A DNA stretch of 64,000 nt from G963422445 sp963422445 (GCA_963422445.2 OY729512.2:3348001-3412000); one strand, 5' to 3'; counted from the first letter of the stretch, positions 37,108-46,840 are shown. Notes: generated from the sequence alone by a model not told the origin. Made by a program: numbers and translations.

Positions 37108-38331
37108 CTATCCGATCACCTTGCCGGCTTTCAGCTTTTCGATGTCCTGCATTGGCATGCCAAGCCACTCCCGCAGTACATCGTCGGCATGCTGCCCGAG
37201 CAGGGGCGCCGGGCCGACAGCAGGCGGCGCGTTACCGAAGCGAACCGGCCAGCCACTCATGACATAGTTCCCAGCCTCCGGATGGTACATGGTCTGCCGG
37301 ATCCTGCGGGTCTCGAAAGTCTTGTCGTCGGCGATCTCGCGTGTGTCCAGAACCGCGCCGGTCGGGATTGTGGCCTCGCCGATCAACCGCATTGCCGTGT
37401 GCTTGTCATACTGTCGGGTCCATTCCGAAACCAGCTGGTCCACCTCCTCGCGCCGCTCATTGCGGGCAGCGGGCGTGCTGTAACGCTCGTCGTCCACCAG
37501 ATCCTCGCGCTCCATCACTCTGAGCAGCCGCCTCCAGTGTTCGGGATTGGCGGCGCTGGTATAGATATAGACGTAGTCGTTCGGACCGCCGCCCTTGCAT
37601 GGATAGACGCCAATTGGCGGGTGCCCGCCTCCGACCGTCTTCGAACCGGCGCGTGGCGCCGCATTGCCATCCGTCCTCTCCATATAAGTGAAGGCGTTTC
37701 GAATGTAATGCAGGACCGAATCCTGCATCGAGACCTGAAGGTGCTCGCCCATGCCCGTGCGCATCCGGCGGATATAGGCCCCGAGTATCGAGACTGCCAT
37801 CAGCATGCCAGTTCCCGTATCGCCGATCGTTGCGCCCGGTTTACAGGGCCGGCCGTTTTCCTCACCGGTGATGGACATCAATCCGCCGCAGGCCTGCGCA
37901 ATCATGTCGAACGCCAGGTTGTTCTCCTGGGCGGTTCCGGCACCGAATCCCTTGATCTGGCAATAGATGATCGATGAATTGACGGCCTTGATATCTTCGT
38001 ATCCGAGGCCGAGACGTTCGATGGCGCCGGGTGCGAAATTTTCGATGACGACATCGGCCTGTCTGGCCATATCCTTGACCATCCGCAGACCGTTCGGATC
38101 CTTAAGGTTGACTGCGATGGAGCGTTTGCCGGAATTGTACTGAAGGAAGTACAAGGCATCGGTGTCCGGGTCCGTGCGGCCGATCATGCGCCCCGGGTCG
38201 CCTGACCGGGGATTTTCGACCTTTACTACATCGGCGCCAAGCCAGGCGAGGGCTTCGGTACAGGACGGCCCGGCTTCGTATTGGGTAAGATCGAGGATCT
38301 TGAGACCTGCGAGGCAATCTTCGCCACTCAT
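37108..38331 (-). CDS. CaiB/BaiF (family III) CoA-transferase
   Basis: 407 aa starting MSGEDCLAGLKILDLTQYEA. Motifs: WLGADVVKVENP, YNSGKRSIAVNLKDP, VIENFAPGAIERLGLGYEDI and the catalytic region ATIGDTGTGMLMAVSIL with Asp at 171. The C-terminal region has TIPTGAVLDTREI and the final GQHADDVLREWLGM. These enzymes activate an acid with CoA taken from another acyl-CoA. The ATG at 38331 was chosen because the longer reading adds an unrelated leader. A dehydrogenase gene in the same direction lies upstream, 285 bp away. Substrate not deducible. Confidence 0.9.
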   Translation of the reverse strand: MSGEDCLAGLKILDLTQYEAGPSCTEALAWLGADVVKVENPRSGDPGRMIGRTDPDTDALYFLQYNSGKRSIAVNLKDPNGLRMVKDMARQADVVIENFAPGAIERLGLGYEDIKAVNSSIIYCQIKGFGAGTAQENNLAFDMIAQACGGLMSITGEENGRPCKPGATIGDTGTGMLMAVSILGAYIRRMRTGMGEHLQVSMQDSVLHYIRNAFTYMERTDGNAAPRAGSKTVGGGHPPIGVYPCKGGGPNDYVYIYTSAANPEHWRRLLRVMEREDLVDDERYSTPAARNERREEVDQLVSEWTRQYDKHTAMRLIGEATIPTGAVLDTREIADDKTFETRRIRQTMYHPEAGNYVMSGWPVRFGNAPPAVGPAPLLGQHADDVLREWLGMPMQDIEKLKAGKVIG

Positions 38332-38578
38332 GAGTTGAGACTCCTGATGAGGATCGGTCGGGACTCGCGCGAGTCCTGGATGACGGGTCAAGGATGACAG
38401 ATCAAACAGCTATCACGCACTGTTTCGCAACTCAATTCGAACGACAACGAGGAATCCGCGCGCCGAGAAACCCTGAATGCGCCGGGAAGAACCTTGCAAG
38501 GCCGCAAGATCGCACCCTTTATTCCAGTCAACCGAAGATGGTCTGCTCCGGGCAGGAACGGACGGCAAACCCGAAAGA

Positions 38579-38605
38579 CCGGCCGGACAGGGTTGTCCGG
38601 TCCGG
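38579..38605 (-). terminator. Hairpin after the dehydrogenase gene
   Basis: CCGGACA and TGTCCGG, extended imperfectly by GGC/GCC-type pairs, form a GC-rich stem about 12 bp beyond the stop at 38617 on the minus strand. There is no strong U-run, so termination is only suggested. Confidence 0.35.
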
Positions 38606-38616
38606 CCGTTGCCTGA

Positions 38617-39516
38617 TTATCTCGGTGGGTCAGGCGCGGCAAGTCCGGCCGCGCGGGATACTTCGGCATCAAGCGCTGCCCAGTCCTGAGCTTCCCGGCC
38701 ATTGGCCACGGCAGACAACAAACGATCCCGGACCAGGCTCGCGGCCGGCATCGGTACCGACTGAGTGGCCGCGGCATCCAGTGCAAGGGTGATGTCCTTC
38801 AGCCCAAGGGCCAGACGAAACCCCGCCGGTTCGTAGTGCCTCTCCGCGACGGCCTCTCCGTAGATACGGTAAACCGGGCAATCGAACAGGGATTGCGTGA
38901 TCAGTTCGACGAATGCGGCGCGCTTCACGCCATGCGATTCGGCGAGGGCGCAGGCTTCGGATACGGCTTCGATTGCCGCGCCGATGAGAAAATTGTTTGC
39001 GAGTTTGACGGCATTGGCGGCGCCAGGCACGGTGCCGAAGTCCGTTACCCCGGCGCAGAATGCAGCGAGCACGGGGGCGACCCGTTCCTTGGGCGCAACG
39101 GAACCCGATAAAGCGATCCAGAGTGCTCCGGCCGCGGCGGCAGGCGGGCGCCCGAATACCGGCGCGCAGAGATAAGCCAGGCCAGCCGCGGCATGCTGAT
39201 CTTCGATCGTCTGCGCCGTTGCGACTCCGACAGTGCTCATCGAGACGTGAATGCTGTCTGGACAGGCAAGAATTCCGTTCGGTCCGTTGCAGATATCCGC
39301 GAGGGCTGCGTCATCCGAGACGATGGAAAGGATGATCCCGGCAGCTGGTACGGCATTGGCCGGGGTTGCAGCGCGCTTGGCGCCAGCGGCGACCAGATCG
39401 TCACAACGCGTTGCGGTTCGATTGTAGACGCGCACAGGATGCCCAGCTTCGAGCAACCGACGGGCGATCGGCATGCCCATATTGCCGAGGCCAATGATTC
39501 CGATCGGCTGCTTCAC
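38617..39516 (-). CDS. 3-Hydroxyisobutyrate dehydrogenase-like NAD(P)-dependent oxidoreductase
   Basis: 299 aa. The Rossmann motif GLGNMG (residues 9-14) is followed by RVYNRTATRC. The cofactor/substrate loop has LSIVSDDAAL, the middle CAPVFGRPPAA occupies the usual D-APVSGG position, and the catalytic Lys is K171 in VKLANNF. This is the beta-hydroxyacid dehydrogenase family, which oxidises 3-hydroxyacids to semialdehydes. The change of the conserved D-APVSGG to CAPVFGR suggests an unusual substrate. Same direction as the CoA-transferase downstream and the aldo/keto reductase upstream. Confidence 0.85.
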   Translation of the reverse strand: MKQPIGIIGLGNMGMPIARRLLEAGHPVRVYNRTATRCDDLVAAGAKRAATPANAVPAAGIILSIVSDDAALADICNGPNGILACPDSIHVSMSTVGVATAQTIEDQHAAAGLAYLCAPVFGRPPAAAAGALWIALSGSVAPKERVAPVLAAFCAGVTDFGTVPGAANAVKLANNFLIGAAIEAVSEACALAESHGVKRAAFVELITQSLFDCPVYRIYGEAVAERHYEPAGFRLALGLKDITLALDAAATQSVPMPAASLVRDRLLSAVANGREAQDWAALDAEVSRAAGLAAPDPPR

Positions 39517-39757
39517 GGTGGCATATCTCCAGGATATCTAGTTTGACCGTATGCTGTCGGAAACAGCGGTGTCCGGCAAGACCGGCCGACAAGGCCGTTT
39601 GCCAAATCACCATTTGCCGCAGACCGATCCTTATCCCGGTAAAATCGATCAAGGGGCTGTCCGACATCGCCGCTGGGACCTATCCAGATGGTTCGTACAT
39701 ATGGTCCGGCCAGCCTTGTGGTCTCCGAACTTGCGACCGCCGCGTTTGGCGCCGTAC

Positions 39758-40740
39758 TCAGGCGAAATCGGTATCCGCGAGATGATCCAGGATCGCGAGA
39801 AGATCATCGGGCAAGGGGCCGCGGTCCACTGCCTCGAGCGCCAGCCGCAGATGGTCGAGTTCGGCCACGCCAATCACGATCCCGCTCACACCGGGATGAC
39901 GCAAGGCATAACGGATACCAACCTGGGACCGGGTGCCATGTTCGGGGCCTAACAACGAGAGAACCTTCGTCATCCGTCTCTCATCGGCGGCAACATTGTT
40001 GTCAAGCGCCACTCCGCCTTCCTTTCCGGTCCGAAGGTCGGTGGCAATGACACCCGCAGCGAGAACGCGGATCACCATGACCCCGACGCCGTTTTCGGCG
40101 GCGAGATCGATGAGGCATCCATGGTCGTAGGCCGAGTAATGGGCCGGCATGGCCCGTCCGGCACTCGGATTGAGAAAATTGTAATAGATCTGGGCCGTGG
40201 CAAAACGCTGGCTCCGGATCACTTCCTGCAAGGGCTCGGTTTCGCCGGTCGCGGTGAACCCTATATGGCGGGTCAACCCGCGCGCAACAAGCGTTTCCAT
40301 GGCGTCAGCGACACCGCCTTTGCGGAGCATGTCGTCAGGGGTGAGTGAGCCCTCGACCTGCTCCGACGACGCCGCGATCCGGTTATGCACCTGTAAAGCG
40401 TGACACTGTCCATCCTGAGCCGGTTCAGGCTGTCGGTGAGCGCCCGTTCCGCCTGGCCGGAGAAATCGCCTGCAGCTCGGTCGAAAACAAGTTTGGTCGA
40501 GATATGCGGACGGTCTTCGGCGGGCAGTTCGGCCATGAGCCAGCCGATCGCCTGTTCGGAACGTCCTTGCCCGTAGTTGGCGGCGGTATCGATCCAGGTC
40601 ATGCCGGCATCAAGGAACATGTGTACGGCTTGACGCCGGATATCGTCGTTAGCATCGATCAGCAGGCCGCCGACCGCACCACCGCCCAATATCAATTCCG
40701 ATACCTCAAGGCCCGTACGACCGAATGGGCGATGTTTCAT
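39758..40740 (-). pseudogene. Aldo/keto reductase, single frameshift
   Basis: From the ATG at 40740 the protein reads MKHRPFGRTGLEVSELILGG, then AGMTWIDTAANYGQGRSEQA (Asp and Tyr of the AKR tetrad) and STKLVFDRAAG, up to DSVTLYR at about 40392. One missing base shifts the frame, and the expected VHNRI (the catalytic His position) continues in another frame with ARGLTRHIGFTATGETEPLQ and GIRYALRHPGVSGIVIGVAE to 39758. The protein would be about 327 aa. Because only one base is wrong, a sequencing error is a serious alternative to real inactivation. Confidence 0.8.
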
Positions 40741-40985
40741 CGGGTGTCTCCAGATTTTTCCTGCCAAGGTTAAAACACGCCGCCGTGCCTTGCGACATTG
40801 CGCAATTCAAGCCCTATCATGCCTGAACCGGCACTGCACCGGACGGCAAGCGGAGGGGCATGTTCATGGTCTGTAAATCGCACTTCTGATGATGGGTCGG
40901 TTCGGCTAGTATGGTTCGCGCCGTCAGGCCAAATAGGAACGGTTGTTGGCCGAAGATGGATCCGTATATTGTCCGGGATAGTATC
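40741..40985. promoter_or_regulatory. Divergent promoter region between the two catabolic blocks
   Basis: 245 bp separating the minus-strand aldo/keto reductase from the plus-strand GST operon. Both need promoters here. A TAGTAT hexamer at about 40909 could be a -10 for the plus-strand operon, but I cannot find a convincing -35. Confidence 0.4.
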
Positions 40986-41597
40986 ATGACCTTGCAGATC
41001 ATCGGGTTTCCCCGCTCCAATTTTGTTCGAACGGTGCGCATGGTGGCAATCGAAAAGGGTGCGCCATTCGAGCACATCCCCGAACTGCCGCATTCCGATG
41101 CCGTCAACGCACTCCACCCGCTCGGCCAGATACCGGCAATGCGGCATGATGGCCTCTCGCTCTTCGAATCGGTGGCGATCGCGCGTTACATCGACACCGT
41201 TTTCGACGGCCCGAAACTGATACCCGAGTCCCCGAGGGACGCTGCTATCGTCAACCAGTGGGTATCTTTTGTCCAGACATCTGTGGATCGTCTGTTCCTT
41301 CGTCAATATGTCGTGGAACACATGTTCAACAAAGATGCCGACGGTAACATCATACGGACCGAAATCGAGAAGGCGCTCAAGTGGTTTCCGAGAATGTTTG
41401 CGGTGCTCGACGAGGCCGTCGCGCCCGGCCATCTCGGCGGAGATGCGTTTTCGATGGCGGATTGTTTCCTGATGCCGATCCTCGCTGGCGTGCAACGCTA
41501 TCCGGAAGGGGCCGAGGCTCTGGCTGATTCGGCGAAACTCGTGGTCTATTACGAGGCTCTGTCGACGCGCCTAAGTTTCGTCGAGACGGTGCCTTGA
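40986..41597 (+). CDS. Glutathione S-transferase family protein
   Basis: 203 aa from the ATG at 40986 (MTLQIIGFPRSNFVRTVRMV). The N-terminal thioredoxin fold has the active-site Ser in FPRSNFVRTV, then NALHPLGQIPAMRHDG (cis-Pro) and SLFESVAIARYID (glutathione-binding ES). A helical C-terminal domain ends the protein (FSMADCFLMPILAGV). First gene of a six-gene plus-strand cluster; the next start is 12 bp after its stop. Probably a catabolic GST rather than a general detoxifier, judged from context only. Confidence 0.85.
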   Translation: MTLQIIGFPRSNFVRTVRMVAIEKGAPFEHIPELPHSDAVNALHPLGQIPAMRHDGLSLFESVAIARYIDTVFDGPKLIPESPRDAAIVNQWVSFVQTSVDRLFLRQYVVEHMFNKDADGNIIRTEIEKALKWFPRMFAVLDEAVAPGHLGGDAFSMADCFLMPILAGVQRYPEGAEALADSAKLVVYYEALSTRLSFVETVP

Positions 41598-41608
41598 ACG
41601 GAGACGAC

Positions 41609-42433
41609 ATGACCAAGGTTGGTAAGCCGGTTGATACCGGCACGAGCTTGGTGCTTTGCACGCTTGGCAACGGCGTCGCGCTAGTCACGCTCAATCGGCC
41701 GGAAGCCAGAAACGCGTTGGGTTCGGAGTTGACCCCCGCCTTGCGGCGGACGATCGCGAAGCTGGATGCCGATCCGGAGGCTGCCGTGATCGTGCTGACC
41801 GGCGCCGGCGGCGCGTTCTGCGCTGGTGGTGACGTCAAGGCCATGGCATCGACGCCGAAGGAGGATCGCAGTTTTGACGACAGGGTTGGCGATCTCGTCG
41901 AGCGGCAACGCACTCTGACGGGCGCATTGGTCGCGACACGCAAACCCACCATAGCGATTCTGTCAGGCGCTGCGGCAGGCGCTGGCCTCGCCCTCGCGCT
42001 TGCTTGCGACATACGCTTTGCTGCCAGGTCCGCATTCGTCTCGACAGGATATGCGCGGGTGGGGTTGACCGGTGATTACGGCATATCCTGGTTGCTGACC
42101 CGCATCGTTGGAACGGCACGGGCGCGGGAGTTGATGTTCACGGCGGAGCGGGTAACCGCAGAGCGCTGTGAAGCTCTGGGCCTTGTCAATCGGGTCTTCG
42201 AGGACGATGTGCTGCAGCGTGAAGCGATAGCTTTCGCGTCTCGCATTGCTTCGGGTCCGAGAGCGGCCCTGGCTGCGATCAAGGATAATCTCGATCAGGC
42301 GCTGACAACCGATTTTCTGACCAGCCTTGACGCCGAGGCGGCACGGTTGATTCAGGCGTCACAATCGGGGGATCATCGGGAAGCGGTACGCGCCTTTGTC
42401 GAGAAACGTGCACCGAGATTCGTCAGGCACTGA
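41609..42433 (+). CDS. Enoyl-CoA hydratase/isomerase family protein
   Basis: 274 aa from the ATG at 41609; an upstream TTG overlapping the GST stop is less likely. Crotonase fold: VALVTLNRPEARNAL, the first oxyanion-hole block GGAFCAGGDVKAM and the second SGAAAGAGLALALACDIRFA, then RVGLTGDYGISWLL, where the second acid residue of classical hydratases is replaced by the GDYG sequence. The reaction could therefore be isomerisation or hydration. The SDR gene follows after 37 bp. Acts on acyl-CoAs produced by the CoA-transferases. Confidence 0.85.
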   Translation: MTKVGKPVDTGTSLVLCTLGNGVALVTLNRPEARNALGSELTPALRRTIAKLDADPEAAVIVLTGAGGAFCAGGDVKAMASTPKEDRSFDDRVGDLVERQRTLTGALVATRKPTIAILSGAAAGAGLALALACDIRFAARSAFVSTGYARVGLTGDYGISWLLTRIVGTARARELMFTAERVTAERCEALGLVNRVFEDDVLQREAIAFASRIASGPRAALAAIKDNLDQALTTDFLTSLDAEAARLIQASQSGDHREAVRAFVEKRAPRFVRH

Positions 42434-42470
42434 TCGCAACGGTTCGTCTCGCCAGAAAAAGGAAGCCGAA

Positions 42471-43199
42471 ATGGAGTCCGATACCACGATTGCAGACCCT
42501 GTTTGCCTAGTCACCGGTGTCGGCCCGGCCGGAGGTACCGGTGCTGAAATCGCCCGGCGTTTCGCGGACGGAGGGTACCGGGTGGCGATGCTTGCACGGA
42601 ACCCGGAAAACTTGGCTGACCTGGAGAGCCGGATTCCCGGCACGACGGCCTTTCCCTGCGATGTCGGCGATCTTGATGCGCTTGTGACAACCGTGGCTGC
42701 TGTTCGCGAGCAACTTGGCGACCCGTTCGTCGTGGTGCACAATGCCCTTCGCAGCGTTCGCGGCAGTATCCTGGATCTTGACCCGGAAGATCTGGAACGG
42801 AATTTTCGGGTTAACACGACAGCATTACTTTATCTGGCGCGCGAGACGTTGCCGGCAATGCTGAAGGCCGGCAAGGGGGCGATAATGGTCACCGGTAACA
42901 CGTCGGCGACACGTGGCAAGACCAACTGGGGTTTCTTCGCTTCGACAAAGGCGGCCCAGCGGATCCTCGCGGAGTCGATTGCCCGGGAATTCGGTCCGCG
43001 GGGTGTCCACACGGCGTATTTCATCATTGACGCGTCTATTGACACGCCCCGGACACGTCCTGTGCTTGCACCGGACAAGCCGGATGATTTCTTCGCTAGG
43101 CCGCTGGCGATCGCCGACGAGATTTTCCACGTTGCCCATCAAGACCGATCGACGTGGTCGTTTACCGTCGAACTTCGCCCGTTTGGCGAAGTCTGGTAA
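42471..43199 (+). CDS. Atypical short-chain dehydrogenase/reductase lacking the catalytic Tyr
   Basis: 242 aa starting MESDTTIADPVCLVTGVGPA. Rossmann glycine motif TGVGPAGGTG, then RNPENLADLESR and HNALRS in place of NNAG. The usual Y-x3-K is F156-ASTK160, so the proton-donating Tyr is replaced by Phe. The family with GNTSATRG and a Phe here is known to me as a distinct SDR group. It may bind NAD(P) and a substrate without ordinary dehydrogenase chemistry. It ends ELRPFGEVW, also typical for that group. 17 bp before the next start. Confidence 0.8.
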   Translation: MESDTTIADPVCLVTGVGPAGGTGAEIARRFADGGYRVAMLARNPENLADLESRIPGTTAFPCDVGDLDALVTTVAAVREQLGDPFVVVHNALRSVRGSILDLDPEDLERNFRVNTTALLYLARETLPAMLKAGKGAIMVTGNTSATRGKTNWGFFASTKAAQRILAESIAREFGPRGVHTAYFIIDASIDTPRTRPVLAPDKPDDFFARPLAIADEIFHVAHQDRSTWSFTVELRPFGEVW

Positions 43200-43215
43200 C
43201 GGGGTGGCGACGGCG

Positions 43216-43743
43216 ATGCCGGTTTATGAAGTTGACGGGCTTACACCGGTTATTGACAGAAGCGTGTATATTGCCGACGGCGCAACGGTCATAGGTGACG
43301 CACGGCTTGACAGAAATGTCAGCCTGTGGACCGGCGCAGTCATTCGCGCCGACAACGACTGGATCAGTGTCGGCGAAGGCAGTAATATCCAGGAAAATGC
43401 CGTGATCCATGCCGACCTCGGATTTCCGGCGCGTATTGGCGCCAATGTAACGATCGGTCATCTGGCCATGCTTCATGGCTGCACGATCGAGGATGGAGCA
43501 CTTGTCGGCATTGGCGCAATCGTCCTGAACGGCGCGGTCATCGGGTGCAACAGTCTTGTCGGCGCTGGCAGTCTGATAACGGAAGGCAAGATCTTTCCGG
43601 AGGACTCGCTGATTGTCGGTTCGCCGGCCCGGGCGGTGCGCAAGGTCATGCCGGAATTGCTGCAGATCATGCGGCGTGACACGGCCGATTATGTCGCCCG
43701 GGCCGCCCGCTATCAGCAGACACTGGTCCGTATCGACAGGTAG
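43216..43743 (+). CDS. Gamma-carbonic anhydrase family protein (CaiE/PaaY-like)
   Basis: 175 aa left-handed beta-helix made of hexapeptide repeats (SVYIADGATVIGDARLDRNV and NSLVGAGSLITEG). Three metal-ligand histidines fit the family: H65 (AVIHAD), H82 and H87 (IGHLAMLHGC). Relatives include PaaY, a thioesterase in phenylacetate breakdown, and CaiE in carnitine metabolism. In this operon a CoA-thioesterase or rescue role is more plausible than carbonic anhydrase activity. Intact; 48 bp before the thiolase start. Confidence 0.88.
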   Translation: MPVYEVDGLTPVIDRSVYIADGATVIGDARLDRNVSLWTGAVIRADNDWISVGEGSNIQENAVIHADLGFPARIGANVTIGHLAMLHGCTIEDGALVGIGAIVLNGAVIGCNSLVGAGSLITEGKIFPEDSLIVGSPARAVRKVMPELLQIMRRDTADYVARAARYQQTLVRIDR

Positions 43744-43791
43744 CGGACGATTCGAGGTTTTCGAAGGCAAATCCGAGGGAGAGGGGAAGAC

Positions 43792-45324
43792 ATGGACGAG
43801 CACAGAATTCCGGTCCTTGTCGGTTGCGGTCAGGTCACGCAACGTGAACCGGACCCGCTCGCGGCGCTGGAGCCGATGGACCTGACTGCGCAGGCGGCAC
43901 GGCAGGCGGCCGATGACAGCGGCGCCGGGACAGCGTTACTGTCTGCCCTCGATACTGTCGTCCTGCTGCGTTCGTTTTCCGACACCAGCTGGCGGTTCAC
44001 CTGTCCGTTCGGACGCTATGCCAATCCCCCGAAATCGCTGGCGGCACGCCTTGGCGCCGACAAGGCCAGACTGATTTACACGCATCCGGGCGGCAACATG
44101 CCGCAGTGGCTGGTCAATCGGCTGTTCGAAATGATCACCCGCCGCGAACTGGAAACGGCCTTGATCTGCGGTGGCGAGGCGCTGGCCACACAGAAGGCGG
44201 CGCAGCGCGCCGGGATCGAATTGGACTGGGACGAGGATCCGGGCGGGCAATACGAGGAATGGGGTGTTGCAACCAGAGGCTGGAGCGACATGGAGGACCG
44301 GCATCGTATGGCAGGCGCCATTTTTGCCTATCCAATGATCGAAAACGGGATCCGCGACCATCGCGGCCGAACCATCGCTAAGCACAATATCGAGATGGGA
44401 CGGCTGTTTGCCGGGTTTGCGGCGGTGGCCGCCACCAATCCGCTGGCCGACCGGCGTCAGGGGTACAGGGCAGAGGAGATTTCGGCGCTCGGACCGTCCA
44501 ATCCATTTATCGGTTTTCCTTATACCCGGCTCATGAATTCAAACGCTTTCATCGACCAGTCGGCGGCGATCATCCTGACCTCGGCCGCCAAGGCCCGAGA
44601 GCTTGGTATTGCCGAAGACCGGTGGGTCTATCTGCATGGCTGTGCCGATGCCAATGACCACTGGTATCTGTCCGACCGCAGGAATTTCCATTCTTCGCCG
44701 GCCATGAAATTGGTGGCGCGCGAGGCCTTCGCCATGGCCGGATGTACGTTGGCGGACCTCGACGCGCTTGATCTTTATAGCTGTTTCCCGTCTGCAGTGG
44801 AGATTGCCTGCGACGAGATGAATATCCCGCTTGACGATCCGCGCGGCCTCACGGTGACCGGCGGCCTGCCCTATTTCGGCGGGCCGGGAAACAACTATGT
44901 GACGCATTCGATCGCCGAGATGATGAACCGGGTTCGTGCGGCTCCCGGAAGCAAGGGGATGGTCACCGCGAATGGCAACTACGTGACCAAACAATCGGTG
45001 GGAATCTATTCGACGGCCCCGCCCGACAAACCCTTTGCGCCGAAGGATCCGGCGATCTACCAGGCGGAAATCGATGCCGGCACGGGTCCGGTAGTGGTCG
45101 AGGAGGCAAATGGAAGGGCCCGGATCGAGACTTATACGGTAATGCACGATCGCAAGGGACCATCCTTTGGAATTCTGTTTGGCCGTCTTGACTGTGGCAG
45201 CCGTTTCATTGCCAATCCTCCGGAAGACGAGGGTTTGCTGAGGGCCATGACAGAGCAGGATTACCTTTCTGCTCCGGGCCGGGTTTGGCACAGCGACGGG
45301 CTCAATATTTTCATACCCGATTGA
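43792..45324 (+). CDS. Thiolase-superfamily protein (acetyl-CoA acetyltransferase family) without the usual Cys nucleophile
   Basis: 510 aa starting MDEHRIPVLVGCGQVTQREP. Thiolase N-terminal features are AARQAADDSGAG and YTHPGGNMPQWLVNRL, where the catalytic Cys segment of true thiolases is replaced by GGNMPQ. The C-terminal half has DLYSCFPSAVEIACDEM and the conserved GGLPYFGGPGNNYVTHSI with His. An extra C-terminal beta domain (ETYTVMHDRKGPSFGILFGR) follows. Proteins of this type are annotated as acetyl-CoA acetyltransferases, but the missing Cys argues for a thiolase-like non-decarboxylating or lyase role. 22 bp before the amidase. Confidence 0.82.
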   Translation: MDEHRIPVLVGCGQVTQREPDPLAALEPMDLTAQAARQAADDSGAGTALLSALDTVVLLRSFSDTSWRFTCPFGRYANPPKSLAARLGADKARLIYTHPGGNMPQWLVNRLFEMITRRELETALICGGEALATQKAAQRAGIELDWDEDPGGQYEEWGVATRGWSDMEDRHRMAGAIFAYPMIENGIRDHRGRTIAKHNIEMGRLFAGFAAVAATNPLADRRQGYRAEEISALGPSNPFIGFPYTRLMNSNAFIDQSAAIILTSAAKARELGIAEDRWVYLHGCADANDHWYLSDRRNFHSSPAMKLVAREAFAMAGCTLADLDALDLYSCFPSAVEIACDEMNIPLDDPRGLTVTGGLPYFGGPGNNYVTHSIAEMMNRVRAAPGSKGMVTANGNYVTKQSVGIYSTAPPDKPFAPKDPAIYQAEIDAGTGPVVVEEANGRARIETYTVMHDRKGPSFGILFGRLDCGSRFIANPPEDEGLLRAMTEQDYLSAPGRVWHSDGLNIFIPD

Positions 45325-45346
45325 GCGGGGAACAACAGACTGTCCG

Positions 45347-46840
45347 ATGACTGTTCCGGTCGAAGCGTCAATCACGACATTGGTCGGCCTGATGGAGGCG
45401 GGTGCGCTTCGGTCGGCCGACCTTGTCGAGCATTGTATCGAACGGATCACTGCGGAGGATTCGTCGTTCAATTCTGTGGCGTTTTTGAACAATACTGCGG
45501 TCGCGACCGCCTGTGACCGCGATCGTGACCGCGATGAAGGCAGGGTCAGGGGCCCGTTGCACGGTATGCCGATCCTGCTGAAGGACAATATATCGACTGG
45601 TGACGGAATGATGACCACAGCCGGTTCCCTGGCTCTGGACGGGATCCGGATGGCCTGCGACAGCCATATCGCGATGCGTCTCCGCCAGGCTGGCGCCGTT
45701 CTTCTCGGCAAGACCAATCTCAGTGAATGGGCGAATTTCAGATCGAAACGCTCGTCGAGCGGCTGGTCGAGCCGCGGCGGTCAGGTCCGGAATGCCTATG
45801 CCATCGACCGTACCCCGGGCGGCTCGAGCTCGGGGTCGGCGGTTGCCGTGGCCCGGGGCTTCGTGCCGGCCGCAATCGGTACCGAGACTGACGGATCGAT
45901 CGTGGGTCCGGCTGCGATGAATTCCATCGTTGGCATCAAACCGACCGTCGGTCTGGTCGGGCGGACCGGAATCATTCCCATCGCGGCGAGTCAGGATACC
46001 GCGGGCCCCATGGCTCGGACGGTTGCCGATGCGGCCATCGTTCTCGGCGTGATTTCGGGATTCGATCACAATGACGCGGCGACCCGTCTCGGATCCGCTG
46101 CCGACTTCGGTCGAGTTCTCGATCCGGCCGCCTTGCGCGATGCCCGCATTGGCGCGGTGCGGTCCTGTTGCGGGTTTCATGACGGTGTCGACGCGGTATT
46201 CGACCGGGCCCTGACGGTACTGGCGGAGGCGGGCGCGACGGTGGTTGATGATATAGTTCTGCCGGTACGGGACGAAATTCGTCCTTATGAGTCGGTGGTC
46301 ATGCTGACTGAGTTCAAGGTCGGGCTGAACGCCTGGCTGTCAGCGCTTGGTGCGGAAAGCCCGGTTCATTCGCTTGCCGATCTGATCGCGTACAACGAGG
46401 CCCATGCCCGCGATGTGATGCCGTATTTTGGGCAGGAACTGCTGATCGAGGCCGAGACCACTGACGGACTGGGTAACGAAGTCTATCGAAAGGCGCTGGC
46501 AGTCAGCCGTCGGCTGACGCGGGACAACGGCATTGATCGGGCGATCGACGACTTCGCTCTCGATGCTCTGGTTGCTCCGACATCGCCGGTGCCTTGGGCA
46601 ATCGATCCGATCAACGGTGACAATCGACTTGGTGGAAGTTCGTATCTCGCGGCCGTGTCCGGTTACCCCAGCGTCACCGTGCCAGCCGGTTATGTGGCCG
46701 GTCTGCCGGTCGGTTTGTCCTTTATCGGCAGCCCATGGCGCGACGGCACCGTGATCGGATATGCCCACGCTTTCGAACAGACGGCCGGAATTCGGGTTCC
46801 GCCGGAAGCGGTCAGGAGATGGATCGACACTATCCGATGA
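45347..46840 (+). CDS. Amidase-signature family amidohydrolase
   Basis: 497 aa with the complete Ser-cisSer-Lys triad: K79 (MPILLKDN), S160 in TPGGSSSGSA (cis-Ser) and S184 in GTETDGSIVGPA (nucleophile). The C-terminal substrate region has PTSPVPWAID and GYPSVTVPAGYVAGLPVGLS. It would hydrolyse an amide to an acid and ammonia, feeding the acid to CoA activation. Last enzyme of the plus-strand cluster; a small open frame overlaps its stop. A second, broken amidase of another subtype lies at 57890. Confidence 0.92.
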   Translation: MTVPVEASITTLVGLMEAGALRSADLVEHCIERITAEDSSFNSVAFLNNTAVATACDRDRDRDEGRVRGPLHGMPILLKDNISTGDGMMTTAGSLALDGIRMACDSHIAMRLRQAGAVLLGKTNLSEWANFRSKRSSSGWSSRGGQVRNAYAIDRTPGGSSSGSAVAVARGFVPAAIGTETDGSIVGPAAMNSIVGIKPTVGLVGRTGIIPIAASQDTAGPMARTVADAAIVLGVISGFDHNDAATRLGSAADFGRVLDPAALRDARIGAVRSCCGFHDGVDAVFDRALTVLAEAGATVVDDIVLPVRDEIRPYESVVMLTEFKVGLNAWLSALGAESPVHSLADLIAYNEAHARDVMPYFGQELLIEAETTDGLGNEVYRKALAVSRRLTRDNGIDRAIDDFALDALVAPTSPVPWAIDPINGDNRLGGSSYLAAVSGYPSVTVPAGYVAGLPVGLSFIGSPWRDGTVIGYAHAFEQTAGIRVPPEAVRRWIDTIR

